From Pachypanchax playfairii (Eukaryota; Chordata; Actinopteri; Cyprinodontiformes; Aplocheilidae), in assembly GCA_006937955.1 (NCBI GenBank), contig SSNP01000034.1:3771542-3835541 (forward strand): DNA of 64,000 nt. The letters are read 5' to 3'. The notes under the pieces were generated by a model, which had not been told where the DNA came from, did no database searches, and saw only the letters and a list, made by a program, of their open reading frames with translations. Shown here one piece after another: positions 1 to 11,497 of the stretch. Both the position numbers and the translations under genes were made by a program. Each line of letters opens with the position of its first letter. Positions within the stretch are counted from its first letter, which is position 1.

Positions 1-720
1 AACAAGAGACAGACGCCAGTTCGTTCCACTACATTTCGTGGTACAGAGTGGCCTGTGATAATCGACCAGAGCAATTCATAGCAGTATTTAACCTGCCTTC
101 TCTATCCTTGTGTTTAGCCCGCTGTCCTGGAGCTCCTCTCCCGACTGCAGAACCTCAGCGTGGTAATCGACCCGCTCACCGTGAGGATTGGCTTCACCCT
201 GGAACGTACAAGAGCTCCGTTGCGGTGTTACGCGACCAGCTCTCTCCCTCTGGCTCCCTGTCTGTCTCTGGCTTCCTCTGATCCACACCTTCCCGGTCAG
301 CACGCTGCTGTCACCCCTGCTGCAGTCACGTCTGCACGTACAGCACCCGGACCCGGATTTCCTACCACGAACACCGACAGTCTGAATCACCACCCCTGCG
401 GCAGCATCCCTGGATCTCTCCTCACACCCGGACGTCAAACACGATCCCGTGAGTTTAGCGAGCACGATCCCCGCACACCGCAGCTGGTATCTCAGCCTGT
501 CACTAACCTCTCTCTCTCTCACAACCCAGGACCGTTCCTGTCCCGCACCAGTCCCGTCCTGAGTTTCATCGTTCATGTACAATATTCACGTGTGTGTAAC
601 TTGGAGCACTGTATAATATTAAACACTGTTAACTTCGAAAGTTGTTTCCTCGCTGTGTGTGTTTGGAGTTTGGATCACTTTGGAGCTCGAAAACAACCCC
701 ACCTGGTTAGCACCATGACA
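1..720 (+). mobile_element. Ty3/Gypsy LTR, partial (cut by the window edge)
   Basis: This stretch aligns by eye with 25401-26122, the 5' LTR of the complete Gypsy element, from just downstream of its TATA-like region to the LTR end ATGACA. It carries substitutions and small indels throughout, so it is an older copy than the two LTRs of the complete element. The self-priming segment at 15-26 differs from the complete element at one base. Sequence after 720 does not resemble gag, so this is either a solo LTR or the 3' LTR of an element whose body lies left of the window. It is oriented opposite to adamts6 and lies downstream of its last visible exon. Confidence 0.85.
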
Positions 721-1022
721 GTGCCTTAAACATAGTTTCCATGTGGACACAAACAATGAATAATTTTGCATATTTACAAAACATCTTCAGTGTAAGGAGG
801 GCTTCTTAGACTAGATCCCTTTCTTTGATTTGCAAATTGTACTAAAACCCTCTAAAAACATTTTAGAATAAATAAATACTCTCTGAAATGATTGATTTTT
901 CCCACAAATCATTTCATGTGTTCATGTGACTGTTTGAATATACCATCTTCATCTTGTTACCTTTTAACTTTTATATCTTATGAAAATTATCAGCTTATAT
1001 CACAAAGTAAAGTGTTACGCAC
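721..1022. other. Intron, no feature seen
   Basis: AT-rich sequence between the LTR and the adamts6 exon. I see no coding potential beyond chance ORFs and no repeat. Confidence 0.5.
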
Positions 1023-1152
1023 TCTGGAGGACACGGCTCAGTGTTGCAGTCTCTCTGGTTCTCTGGAGGCTTGTTGTCCTGGTCACAGTAGATGTTCTGC
1101 ACCACCGAGTTGTCGTCTACCCTCTTACACACCACCTCCTGCCTTTGGGAAC
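1023..1152 (-). CDS. adamts6: adamts6 exon: second thrombospondin type-1 repeat
   Basis: Minus-strand exon encoding most of a TSP1 repeat, including QRQEVVCKRVDDNSVVQN and PPENQRDCNTEPCPPE, with the regular cysteines of the family. It matches my memory of vertebrate ADAMTS6 more closely than ADAMTS10. The acceptor is CTGCAG ending at 1153, and the first two bases complete a Gly codon split with the previous exon (3894-4032). TSP repeats of ADAMTS proteases bind extracellular matrix. The donor is uncertain. GT at 1022 gives a phase-2 end inside a Glu codon and would allow the conserved Trp to start the next repeat. GT at 1018 would extend the exon by four bases and put Cys in place of that Trp. 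The following exons lie left of the window. Confidence 0.9.
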
Positions 1153-2932
1153 CTGCAGGGGGGGGGGAACTGATCAACGAGGCAATGCACAACCCAGTTT
1201 AAATTTCCCTCAGATAAGCGGAGGCCGCTCATTGAGCCAAGCGCTGTGTTTGAATGGAGATGGTATGGCTTTCATTCTGTAGACGATCCAGACATGTAAA
1301 TTCCTGATTCTTTCCAGGATATATTGGCAAATCACTTTTACAGAGCAGGGAGCTCTTTACTTTGGCTTCTGTTAAAGAAAGAGAGGGCTACCGTATCGGT
1401 GTCACACCTCCCACTGTGTATGTGGCTGCGAGTATTTTTGAGTGCATGCATGTGTATGTGTGTGAGCCATACCAGCGAAGACTGGGTCTGTTTTGATACT
1501 CATGGGACATACCCACCGGCAGACTTGTCTGGCAAATGTAAGAAGATATGAGTGTGTGCATGTGTGTGTAAAGTATAGAATATGTGCCCATCTGTGCGCT
1601 GAGTGAAATACATTGAAGACAAATGGTGCAAACTTTGTGGTAAAACAGTTTCAGTCATATGTCTGTCAAAAAAGGATTTTTTTAAAATTATTTGATTGTA
1701 TGACTGATATATTAAATAATGCTTCATGATTAGTTGAGCTATTACTAAACAATTAAATAACCTTTTACATTTGAAGATCAGTTAAAAAACAGATCAAAAA
1801 TGCAAAGTGGTGCTCAGTGGCTGAATGTGTTTCCCTGATGAATGAACAGCCTCAGACTTCTGCTCTTGATTTGGAAGTTCTTACTAAAAAAAACCCTGCA
1901 TGCTCATTTAGTCATGCTTTTACAAACTATTACAAACCCTTGTCCAGGCTATGCTTGACAACTGGGAAGAAACACTATTTATTGTTACATGAAACCCATT
2001 GCTTTTGGGCTAAAAGGTTTGGTTTAGTCATTTTTGGGGCTGAGGGCAGCATTTCACTGTGGTTTCAGATTTTAAATGTCTGACTTTGTAGGACTAGTGC
2101 TTAGAAATATTGGCCACATCTCTGTCCTGCTCTGGTAAACCAGAAGCTATGCTGAGCAGCTCATTCATGAAACAGACACCATATTCATTACTTTGGCTTA
2201 AAATATAGAAAATATACATATTGAATTTATTAGAGGGCTGAATCTCCAGCTCTGTACTAATAATTCTGAAAACCCATCTCAGATCATGAGAGTGATTCTG
2301 GCTTTTTATAATATTTGTAAAAACGAGCACCCATTTCAGTGGCCACTCTTTCAATTTAATTTCAATTGTAATGACAATGAAAGCTTTCAATTAAATAATG
2401 TTATAGCTCTCAATGTGAAAATAAAGAACTGGTCTGTGGTCAGTGAAGAACAGTGATCTACTTTATTACAAAATCACTTTAAATACTTTTACAGTTCTGT
2501 ACATATAAAATCTGGACTGAATTCAGATTTTTTTAAGTAGAATAAAATACTTTTACATACAAAATATTGGATTTTATCCGTACTTCAAACTAAGTACACT
2601 CTCAGAAATAGAGGTACGAGACAAGGACGTTTTTGTACCTATAGGTAAATTGTTTTAAAATGTTCCCTTAAAAGTGCAATATTGGTCTTTAAAAGGCCAG
2701 AAATGTCCCTCTGAGGGTTCAAATTGATATGAAGTACAAATTTGTACCATTTCAACTGCACCTGCAACCCTGGCCAAGGCTGGTTAATCTCCATTTTATT
2801 AAGTTCCATCCATCATTTTTAATATTATGTTTCAGAATGTTGGTTTAAGACTTCGAAATGTGGCATCATTTTACTGTTTTAGTGGAAAAACTTCATAAGG
2901 TACAAAAATGGACCTTGACTACAGGGCACACT
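1153..2932. other. Intron, mostly without features
   Basis: AT-rich intron. A poly-G run sits just upstream of the exon's acceptor at about 1156-1167, and 1430-1575 is rich in TG. From about 2590 the sequence resembles a decayed MITE-like repeat, with repeated GTAC-containing words such as GTACAAA and TTGTACC, but I could not define its ends. Confidence 0.4.
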
Positions 2933-2969
2933 CCCAGTGACAAGAAGGGTACAAATTCTTGTCGCTGGG
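2933..2969. repeat. Short hairpin (inverted repeat) inside a decayed repeat
   Basis: The arms CCCAGTGACAAGAA and TTCTTGTCGCTGGG pair over 14 positions, with one G-T type mismatch, around a loop of about 9 bases. It lies in GTAC-rich sequence that looks like a decayed non-autonomous element. Confidence 0.5.
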
Positions 2970-3024
2970 GGTGTAACCTGTAGTTTTTTTGGTCTGTACT
3001 GTACCTGTTTATATCATACCATTC

Positions 3025-3460
3025 AGGCCACACTCAGTCTATCCTGCTTAAATCTGTTTCGTTTTAGCCTTCTCTTATCACCAACGGTGTGCCACAGGGA
3101 TCTGTCCTAAAAATCCTTCTTTATATCTTTTACATCCTTCTCCTTGGTAAATTCTTCCATAAAATCTAATATTCTTTTTTACAGTTTTGCAGATGACATC
3201 CAGTTCTATCTGTCCACTCACTAAACCTGATTTCAGTCTTGCACCACCCTCTCTGTCTTGCTATACTGAAATCAAAATTTCTGAAAACTGACTTTCTTCT
3301 TGTAGAATCTGAATCAACACTATTCAAATCTGACTGTTTCTGTGTAATATTGACAATTTCTGAGAATTGTGCCCCTCACACAAAGAGTCTGTCATCCAGC
3401 ACTCTATCTGTCCAATCACATATCAGTCACATCATTCAGTCTTTGTAACGTTTGGAACTT
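3025..3460 (+). pseudogene. L2-like LINE reverse transcriptase remnant
   Basis: Frameshifted sequence that still reads as pieces of an L2/CR1-group reverse transcriptase. They are a TNGVPQGSVL-like segment near 3080-3110, a FADDIQFYLS-like segment near 3185-3215 (the catalytic aspartate pair), and downstream text resembling the LNxxKTE segment and later parts of the domain. Stops and frame changes are frequent, so it is long dead. It lies antisense to adamts6 within an intron. Confidence 0.65.
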
Positions 3461-3893
3461 ACTATTGTATTACTCTCTTATGGGATAAGGACAAACATAA
3501 GATCAAGAGTTTTAGAAACATTTTAGTTACACTACAAAATTTTGTTCGGTGGATCACAGAGACCAGCAGCAATATACAAAAACGAGATATACAAAGAAAT
3601 AATCAGGTAAAAAATAATCACATGATAAAGCAAATTTGGTTTTACTCACAAATTATTCTTTAACTTTTTTTTATTTTCTTATTGTATTTTTTTGAATTAC
3701 ACTTCATCATACCAACTTTTTCATATTTAGGGTTGCAAGTGAAAATAAATTTAAAACACTGAAATTGAGTCACCACCGTAAACTTAGATTTTTCAACCAG
3801 GAACTATAAATAATTCAGTGAAGAACAGATGCATGAATCATTTTACAAGTTAGAGGTTAAAAAATGAAGCCAGGAACTGTTTCGTTTACTTAC
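3461..3893. other. Intron, no feature seen
   Basis: AT-rich sequence between the LINE remnant and the adamts6 exon. I recognise nothing in it. Confidence 0.5.
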
Positions 3894-4032
3894 CGCCAGC
3901 GCAGGTAGCCGAGCATTCGGACCAGGGAAAGAGGTGCCAGGAGAAGCCCACCTCGTTGTCACCGCTCCCCGTTCTCTGAATCGGCACATTAAAGCTGTAG
4001 CGTATTCCAAGGTTTTGTTCTTGAAGGAGAAC
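3894..4032 (-). CDS. adamts6: adamts6 exon: end of spacer and start of second TSP1 repeat
   Basis: A 139-base minus-strand exon. It encodes VLLQEQNLGIRYSFNVPI, then an acidic-glycine stretch (SGDNEVGFSW), then the TSP1 start PWSECSATCAGG. The acceptor is CTGCAG before 4032 and the donor is GTAAGT at 3893-3888. It begins in phase 0, following the Met codon that ends exon 5818-5981, and ends one base into a Gly codon completed by exon 1023-1152. The spacer domain of ADAMTS proteases contributes to substrate and matrix binding. Confidence 0.93.
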
Positions 4033-4540
4033 CTGCAGAGGCAGCAGTGAAAACTGTTGGCTTGTGTTTTCTGAGCTGGCTGATTCTCATCAGCTTGTTT
4101 TGTTATCTGTTGCTGGGTTAATGCAAGTGGAAATATTTTTTGTTAAAACTGGCAGTGAAGGTTAAAGCTTTCTAATGTATTTAGGATTCAGAAAGAAAAG
4201 ACGTTTTTTGAATCTGGAGAGGATGTTTGTACAATACCAGTACAGGCTCTTGTTGTTTGTCTCAAAATTATCCAGTGGTAAGATAAAGAATAAGGTGTGA
4301 AAATGCGTAAAGGAAAAATTCATCAAGAAGATGGCAAACAAGTCAACACTAACACGAATGGAAAATAACTCAACTATAGTTTTTGATTTTATGTATATAA
4401 AAAAAAGGTTTTTATTAGAAATCAACACTTTACAATTTTGGGCATGACTTTAAATGATACTTGAGATAAAATGAGAATAATAATAGTAACCAAGCTATTC
4501 CGGGTATATTTAAACATACCATTTGCACAGTTTTAAAGTC
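4033..4540. other. Intron, no feature seen
   Basis: AT-rich intron up to the TTAA-flanked element. No recognisable gene or repeat. Confidence 0.5.
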
Positions 4541-5440
4541 TTAAAGGTGCAATATGTAAGAATTTTACAGTGAAATAGTCACATGCCAGTCTAAAGTCCC
4601 AGTGATGTTGAAAGTAAGGTTACATTGTAGCAGATTTTGTTCTCAGCAGGCTGGGTGGTTGCCAGTTTTTGTCATTTTAAAAATGTTTGTCTGGGATGGA
4701 ATAATTGACCTTTCGCTTGCCCAACCCCCAAAAAGGCCAACCACACAATAGTTGCTATGTGAGCAGGTCCAATAAACATTAACTCTGATGGCAGGGCCGA
4801 GCTTTGGAGATGCTGGCAGCTGGGAGTGCTCGCCGACTGCAGGGAGTCTGGCTCCCAGCGGAGCGACGCCACTTGGCAGAGCTGATCTGGAGAGAGAAAG
4901 GAAATCGAGGCTGGTTTGATTTGGAGGATGCCGCGATGCCGGATGACATGCACGGGAATACTTCTTTCCAGTAATGAAAGTCTGTCATGCTGATCGTGTT
5001 TGTTGGATGTAGCAACAATAACTAAGGAAGGCCGGACTCGGTGAAAGGTCAATTATTTGCAATAACTATTTCATGTCCAGACTTCCTAGTTCCATAGCGA
5101 ATCACACGTGAACCTGCAAGGTTGCCAAGTCTTCAACACAAGCAGTTGCAATTCGACAACGACCAGCAGCAAAGAATAGCAGCTCTATGGACGAAATAGA
5201 TGCCAGTAAAAGAAGCAACCCTGAGGCAACTTGGAGAAAACCTAAGAAACCATGGTATCCTTCTCAAAAATTTAATGACTAGAGAAAAAAAGGAGGATCA
5301 ACACTGGAACTGGCAACCCAACAGAAAAATCAGGAAGGGGAGGGGGTGAGTGGCTGAGAGCAAATGGTTTTGTTTTGCCACATGCACTGCAGTACTCCGA
5401 TTTGACCACAAGGTCTAATTCTTACATATTGTACCTTTAA
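4541..5440. mobile_element. TTAA-flanked non-autonomous DNA element, 900 bp
   Basis: The left end reads TTAAAGGTGCAATATGTAAG and the right end is its near-perfect reverse complement, CTTACATATTGTACCTTTAA. TTAA sits at both borders, fitting a TTAA target duplication as in the piggyBac or Kolobok superfamilies. The interior holds a 126-codon minus-strand ORF (4672-5052) with no recognisable domain, which I treat as chance. A fragment of the same family lies at 40552-40606. Confidence 0.75.
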
Positions 5441-5817
5441 TCACAGGTTCTGCTAATCAAGCACCAATCACTCACCTGATGGTCCACACCTGGAGTAGCA
5501 ACTCTAATAGCAGCTCTAAATAAACCCACAACCCACGTACTCAGCTCTGCTGCTCAACCCATAAATGCTTTTCCTTACAAATGAGGTAGCATTTACAAGG
5601 GAAATAAACAGCCTTTTGAATGATATATTCATTCTGAAGTAGTTTGGCTACAGCAAGAAATAATCCACTAAACAAATTTTCTTGACTTTTGGTGCAACAT
5701 TTTGTAGTGGAATAATTTACCAATATCTTTGTGACTTCAGTATGTCATGAAAATGAAAATGCAAAATATTTTTTATGACTGTATTTACAGTTTATGGTTC
5801 ACATAAAAAGACCTTAC
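5441..5817. other. Intron, no feature seen
   Basis: Short intron segment between the MITE and the adamts6 exon; nothing recognised. Confidence 0.5.
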
Positions 5818-5981
5818 CATGACAGAAAGGTTTTCAGTGGTAGGTCCCAGGGCCTCTAATGACTCTGGTTCGTTAGACGGTCTCCGGTAGTGGAATGAAG
5901 TTCCTGCAATGTCGAACTTTCTGGGCCAGTCGATGGTCCACGCTCCGTTGATGTAATAATCATCTTGTTCAGATTTTAAAG
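5818..5981 (-). CDS. adamts6: adamts6 exon: spacer domain
   Basis: A 164-base minus-strand exon with no internal stop. It encodes LKSEQDDYYINGAWTIDWPR, then FDIAGTSFHYRRPSNEPESL, then EALGPTTENLSVM. This is the typical ADAMTS6/10 spacer, differing at only a few residues from the mammalian ADAMTS6 I remember. The acceptor AG is at 5983-5982 and the donor GTAAGG at 5817-5812. It starts with two bases completing the Ala codon begun in exon 11308-11388 and ends in phase 0. Confidence 0.94.
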
Positions 5982-7426
5982 CTAGATGATCAGAAAAAAA
6001 GGAAATAAATTTTGGAAGCTAAAGTACAGAAAGGCAGTTTGGAGTGGTAGTAAAATAATATTTTGCTCATGTCTTCATTGCAGCAGCATCTTTATCACTT
6101 ATCTTCACTGTCATCAGCCTCCCTGATGTCATTGACGTCTCCCCACACTGAAACACATACACCTTGCCAACTAAACACATTTATGTGGAATCAGCTTAAT
6201 CTAATGTCTAATTCTGGAGAAGAAAAAAAACACACGCTTCAGGTGAAAACAGGAATACTCCTCCGTCTGGTTGTCAAAACAAAGTTTGGTCTCCAAGCAC
6301 AACAGATCTGAAAATATCTACTTTCTCTACATTGAAATTGAGCCAAATTGAGGAGAAACAATCCAACCACTCACTCTTCTGACACTCTGGCTCGTGGTCT
6401 GCAGATTCTCTTCAGCAGCATTTACATACATAGGACAGATGAACAATAATTTACTACTCTTTAACATATTACAACACTGTTCTCCATCTGTAGATCCATT
6501 TTCAGCACATCTGGCAGTGATTGTGGGCACTTTACTTTCAAAAAAGCCCAGTTTCCACAAGCCTTTACATGCATTCATACTTTGTCACACAAGCTAAATA
6601 CCCCAAAAAGGCTCAAACATTTTTTACCTAAAGAACAAAGATTCAGGCGATGCTATGCAAGAAAATTATTATTATTATCTCTGAAGCCACAAATGAAATT
6701 CATAAGTTAGGAACTGCTTGGCCTGGAAAATCAAGTCCAACACAACAGCCAAAATTGCAGTTTTTAACTCTGATAAATGAAGATCATATCCTCCATAATC
6801 CTGGCAGACCAGCAACTGTCACCATGGCCCTATAAATCTGGTTCAGACTGTAACTTAAGTTCTCAATCAACACAATCCCCCATAAATCCAACATGCTGTC
6901 TCGTGTCTTTCTCTGGGTAATGATAAGACACAGAAGTTGCTTAATTGAGTCCGGTTGTCTGATTGTTGTGCTTCTGACACTGCCAGTGTTACAAATACTT
7001 TTTGTTTAGTCTGGAACAAAGTGGTTGAGTCTGGTGCCAAGGCAGACATTACAAGAGAATCCAGGGAGGGTTTTGTCTTTTTTTTTTTTTTTTTGGTTAT
7101 AGAATTTGTTTTATAGCTACATGTTAAGCAAGAGGAGATTAGATAATGGCATCCTTTGTTTAGCTCTTGACAAAGACAAACTGACAAATGTGGCTGACAG
7201 AGAACTGAGCAGTTAATATGAAACAGGCTGACGTTGAGAACTGTTAATTTATTGCACTGAAAAAAGAATTAAAAGGACAACTTTTTTTCTTGAGAACATT
7301 TTACGTTTCATATCAAATGATCGTCAAGTTCTGATCCTGGTTTGGGAATTCCAAGTTTATGAACATCATGTTAAAGTCACATGGGTGACTGACACACCTG
7401 TCCCACCTGAGAGTTGTTAGGTCAGA
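5982..7426. other. Intron, no defined feature
   Basis: AT-rich intron with a poly-T run at about 7077-7095. No exon or element that I can define. Confidence 0.45.
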
Positions 7427-8330
7427 GGTGACGATAGAACGATAACGATATATATTGCAAAATAACTTTTTCTTGATAGAAAAATGAAACTATTAAGAAC
7501 AGCCAATCCACATTAAGTAGAGCAGAGAGGATCCAATCACAGCCGCAGCATCACGTCACGTGACTTGTTACATACAGCACAAGCGCCAAGCTGCACATGT
7601 GTATTATTTTGGGAAGCAGCCAGCGGCTGTGCCGCCCGGGTAATGGAGGAAATGAGTGTGCCTACTAGAGAAAAGTCAACTGAGAGTTTGGGTGACCAGG
7701 TTACCGAAGAGAAGACACATGACGGTTCCAATGCTGGAGAGATTGTTGAAACGAAGGGCCAGAGAAGTTCGTAGTGTGGAGGTATTTCAGCTATTCTAAG
7801 TCTGACAAAAAACAGAGTAGTGCGCACTGTAAATTGTGCCAAAAGCATGTTCCCACAAAATCTGGAAATACAACAAACCTTTTTTATCACCTGAAGCAGT
7901 GCCACCCACTAGAGCATGCTCAATCTTTGACTGAAAGCACTAATTCGTCATCGAAAACAACCAGGAGAATCCCTGCGACGCAGCAACAGTCAATTGAGTC
8001 GGCTTTCTCCAGCGTCTTACCATATGACAAAAAAGCTAAGAGACCTAGCGACGTAGCGGCTACCTTTTGTGTAGTTTGTAACATTTGCTTTTATTTATCT
8101 GAAACTGAAGTCTCATGTTCCTTAAGTACATCTGCCCTGTTGAACTTATTATGGGATATAAATGTCTAAATCAAAACAAGCTGCTGATTATTTCACATTT
8201 TACTTGTGAGAAACGGCACATTTAAATCTTACAAATATAGTTATTTGGCTTATATGGTGATATATATCATTATCACCTGAAATGAAAAAAACATATCGTG
8301 ATATGAAAAAATCTTATATCGCCCAGCTCT
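7427..8330 (+). mobile_element. Internally deleted hAT element
   Basis: Flanked by the 8-bp direct repeat AGGTCAGA (7419-7426 and 8331-8338), the right length for a hAT target duplication. The right end, read inward on the other strand, begins AGAGCTGGGCGATATAAGAT, a typical hAT terminus. The left end is a diverged match beginning around AGAGGTGACGATA. The TIR match overlaps the direct repeat by a few bases, so the exact ends are uncertain. The interior codes only for a BED finger, not the RNase-H-like catalytic region. Confidence 0.7.
7643..8100 (+). pseudogene. hAT transposase N-terminus with BED zinc finger, frameshifted
   Basis: Two adjoining reading frames. The first begins MEEMSVPTREKSTES and stops at 7772-7774. 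The second, from 7774, reads WRYFSYSKSDKKQSSAHCKL and continues into CQKHVPTKSGNTTNLFYHLK-QCH. The C-x2-C ... H-x4-H arrangement is a BED-type finger, the DNA-binding domain at the N-terminus of hAT transposases and ZBED proteins. A one-base slip joins the halves around 7765-7775. After about 8070 homology ends and AT-rich terminal sequence follows, so the catalytic domain is deleted. Confidence 0.75.
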
Positions 8331-8458
8331 AGGTCAGAGTTACCTGGGACTTGTTTATACCTGGTGTTGTGATCAACTGTTTCACAGCTTTGATTGTTTT
8401 GAAACTTCCTTGGAAGTCGAGTCAATAAATGAGTAAAACCTGAGACCACCTCCCCTGT

Positions 8459-9190
8459 TTAAAGGAACTTAAGGCAGCTTTACAAAATCTGACTCAGTGC
8501 TGCCGCGACAGGCGCCAAGCCGGCACGGGAGCGCGCACAGACACTTTACAGACTGTTCGTCTTCACAGCACTGCATCGGGGAGGCTAACATACTTCACGT
8601 CAGGTCTCTCCACTCTGTTATTTGATTTGATCTCATCATTTTCATACGGTATCAGGCTCTAAACACGACCTATAATGTTTTCTCACCTGGTCACAAGGAA
8701 ATGAGCCACGTCAGCATCCGTTTTCACTCCCAAATGCAGCTGAAGTTCCCTCCATGAACCAAACGCATATCCAATATTTATGCGGGTGCCTGCCCGGCTT
8801 CGGTCATATTTTTTTTTAGACTCACGAGATGCCGCTGGTGCCACTTTTTTGGGGGGTGAGAGTGGATGCAGGTCGTTTGATGGCTGCAGAAACATCCATA
8901 AGTATACCTTCAGTGTTTGAATCCAAGTCCACGGCGGCCATGTACTTCTTGTTCAAGAGCTGTCGGCAACGCGCATGCAGCGTCAATTTACGTCACATCC
9001 CTACAACTGCGCGGGAAATTCGGACGTCGAACTGCAGCGCATTATGTAGCACACATCGTTTCCAAGGCAACCGACATATATGCGGATGGCCTCGTTATTT
9101 TGGGTTTTTAATGCTTCATGACCCATTAGCATTGAATAAACTGGAAATGCATGTGTAGTTTTTCACAAATCTTGCCCTAAGTCCCTTTAA
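8459..9190. mobile_element. TTAA-flanked non-autonomous DNA element, 732 bp
   Basis: The left end is TTAAAGGAACTTAAGGCAGC and the right end, reverse complemented, is TTAAAGGGACTTAGGGCAAG. Both carry TTAA at the border. The interior includes GC-rich segments (about 8500-8560 and 8970-9060) unlike the AT-rich surroundings. A 109-codon ORF at 8829-9158 has no recognisable domain. The family is related in end structure, not clearly in sequence, to the elements at 4541, 48725 and 58351. Confidence 0.65.
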
Positions 9191-10354
9191 TGTAGGTTTT
9201 CCTTTTTTAACTCCTTCCTTAACTCCTCTGTCAAACCAAAAGTAAACTAAGTAACTAAAATCTATACAAACTTAATAAATTAAAAGACTTTACAGATCAG
9301 CAGATGGCCAGTGGAATAGTCTGAAGCCATGCTAAAATGGACAATAATCATTTTACAATTAACAAACACATCTACCTTTTTTTTTTTTTCAGAAACAGAC
9401 AGTGCTTTAAGTGGAAAGAAATACGTGTCAGTTCTAATTTTAATGTCATAAAAAGTAAGTGACAGAAACATGGGTGATATGTTTCAAATAGAACTAACTA
9501 TCAATCTATAGATCAATAGTTTTATTGTATAGAAATGACAAAAGAAAAAAGCCTGTTCTCAATCAAATCCACATAAGCCTCTTTTATTTAACTTTAAACC
9601 TCATGGTGTTAACGTGGATGTGAGAAAAAACATAGAAAAGATAAAAATATAAAATCCTTAAAAACAAAAAAGTGATACAGTAATTCCATTTTAGACCTCA
9701 AATTTTAATAAACTTATGACTGTGACACTTTTCCTTGAGCAAAATGTATTTCTTCTAAACATTAGGCCTCTACAAGTACATAAGACTTCTGACTTTTAAT
9801 CTGAAAGTATGTCCATATATAACCAGGTCAACATCACAGCCAGGATCGTTTCCTCCTGTTTTTCTTTCTCATCCCAAACATCGACGTTCACGTGAATGTA
9901 CGCCAAGCTTTGTGCGCCAAAACATGTTGTGGAAAAATTGTCATAGAAGTTACTTCAAGTGTCATTTGTACAAATATGTCACGGTGACAAATGATGGTAA
10001 TCTAATATTAGATTGTTGATTTCCTCATTAACAAATACTCAGATTAGATTCACAGTTACAGTTTATCAATCTCTCCAAGATGTTCTGGTCAGAGAACTCA
10101 GAGGTCTGATGACATCTGATGATGTCTCTCAGCATCACTATAAAGACATCTGAACAACATTAGGCTTTAGTGCCTCATTCTGGTGTATCAGCATTTGACT
10201 GACAGCTCTCACGTCATGCATTATTTTATAATAAAACTCCTTCTTTAAATAAAATTCACTCGCTTTACTCCTTCATAAAGACATTTTTCCACAACACGTT
10301 CATGTTTGTCAGCTCAGAACTCTTGGTGTTGAGAGTGTGACATTGAGTGTGCAG
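9191..10354. repeat. Intron with a long-spaced inverted repeat
   Basis: Mostly unrecognised AT-rich sequence. AACATGTTGTGGAAAAATTG near 9922 pairs with GACATTTTTCCACAACACG near 10285, and a second short palindrome (ATCTAATATTAGAT) is at about 10000. It may be a decayed MITE, but I found no clear termini. Confidence 0.35.
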
Positions 10355-10584
10355 GGCGGTTGTGGCCCTGTGGTTAGAGCAGTTGGCTACCAATTTGAAG
10401 GTTATTGGATCGATCCCAGCTTCTACCGCCACATGTCAAAGTGTCCTCAGGCAAGACACTGAACCCCACGTTGTCCCCTGATTTACATATCAAGTTGTGT
10501 GAATGGGTAAATGTAAAACTTGTAGTGTGAAAGTGCTTTGAGTTGTCTGAATGACTAGAAAAGTGCTATACAAATACAGGACAT
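10355..10584 (+). repeat. tRNA-derived SINE
   Basis: The tRNA-like head starts GGCGGTTGTGGCCCTGTGG, with an A-box-like TGGTTAGAGCAG and a B-box-like GGATCGATCCC. A fish SINE body follows (CAGGCAAGACACTGAACCCC). The tail ends AAAGTGCTATACAAATACAGG, the common LINE-derived tail shape. A copy of the same family lies in reverse orientation at 49190-49483. Confidence 0.75.
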
Positions 10585-11307
10585 GTTTTTCTACCTCTTT
10601 TCTGTGCAGTGATCTAGTTCAGGTCATGTTGTTCATAGAAATTATGTTTAACTCGTGCATCTGCTTCATGAAAATGCCTTATACAAATCAACCCAACACA
10701 AATCTGCACCATGTTTCATTAAACAAAATTATAATGCTTCTAAATGTTTTATTGACACCTGAGTGTGTCAAAGACACTTGAAGGTGTTTACTAGGTGTTT
10801 ACACTGCTACATTATAATTTGTCCTAAAGTAAAGCCTTTATAAGGTCAATCTACATAAGGAACATCCCATAAAAATGTTTTACTTTCAAAGTTGTGCCAA
10901 GGTTGTTCTTTGCCACAGACTGCAGGAAAAAAATGTTAATCTGTTTATCTGTAATTTTTATGATCATGCTGCCAACAAAAAAAATCAAGACAATGTAACA
11001 GATGTAGAAACAACAATTAAACTGATATTAACTGATTTAATATTGTTATTTATATGTTGAATACTTTCGTGCCGCGTCATCATGATAAAGGAGATTCCTT
11101 CAGATGGAAAAACCTTTTAGCAGTTTTAAGACCTTTTAATTAAAACCAAAAATCTCCAAGGGGTTGCAAATGATAGTGGTGCTCACATTGTAAGAAATAC
11201 ACGTCCCTTCATGAATAATCTAGATATTCCTAAATTAAGTTCATAAAGTTGAACTGCAGATCTGGTTTATAAGGTATATTAAAGTGTAGCCTCATTCAGT
11301 TACTTAC
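10585..11307. other. Intron, no feature seen
   Basis: AT-rich intron sequence; nothing recognised. Confidence 0.5.
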
Positions 11308-11388
11308 CTATATAATTTTTTGACACCACAACTTCTCTAATCTCAATGTTAACGGATCCTTTTGGGATCTGAACCACATCCATGTAGC
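11308..11388 (-). CDS. adamts6: adamts6 exon: start of spacer domain
   Basis: An 81-base minus-strand exon encoding YMDVVQIPKGSVNIEIREVV followed by VSKNYI, the first strands of the ADAMTS spacer. The acceptor CCCAG ends at 11389 and the donor GTAAGT is at 11307-11302. Its first two bases complete a Gly codon from exon 12062-12185, and its last base starts the Ala codon of exon 5818-5981. Both joins restore the sequence expected for the family. Confidence 0.94.
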   Translation of the reverse strand, partial: ATWMWFRSQKDPLTLRLEKLWCQKII

Positions 11389-11460
11389 CTGGGAGACAAA
11401 AAGGAGAAACATTGTTTAAGAATATTTTCTTCCACTCAAAGATAACCCCCCTTCCACAAA

Positions 11461-11497
<37 letters not shown>

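Noticed and set aside
4672..5052. 126-codon minus-strand ORF
   Set aside because: Lies wholly within a MITE, has no domain or compositional sign of coding, and no splice context.
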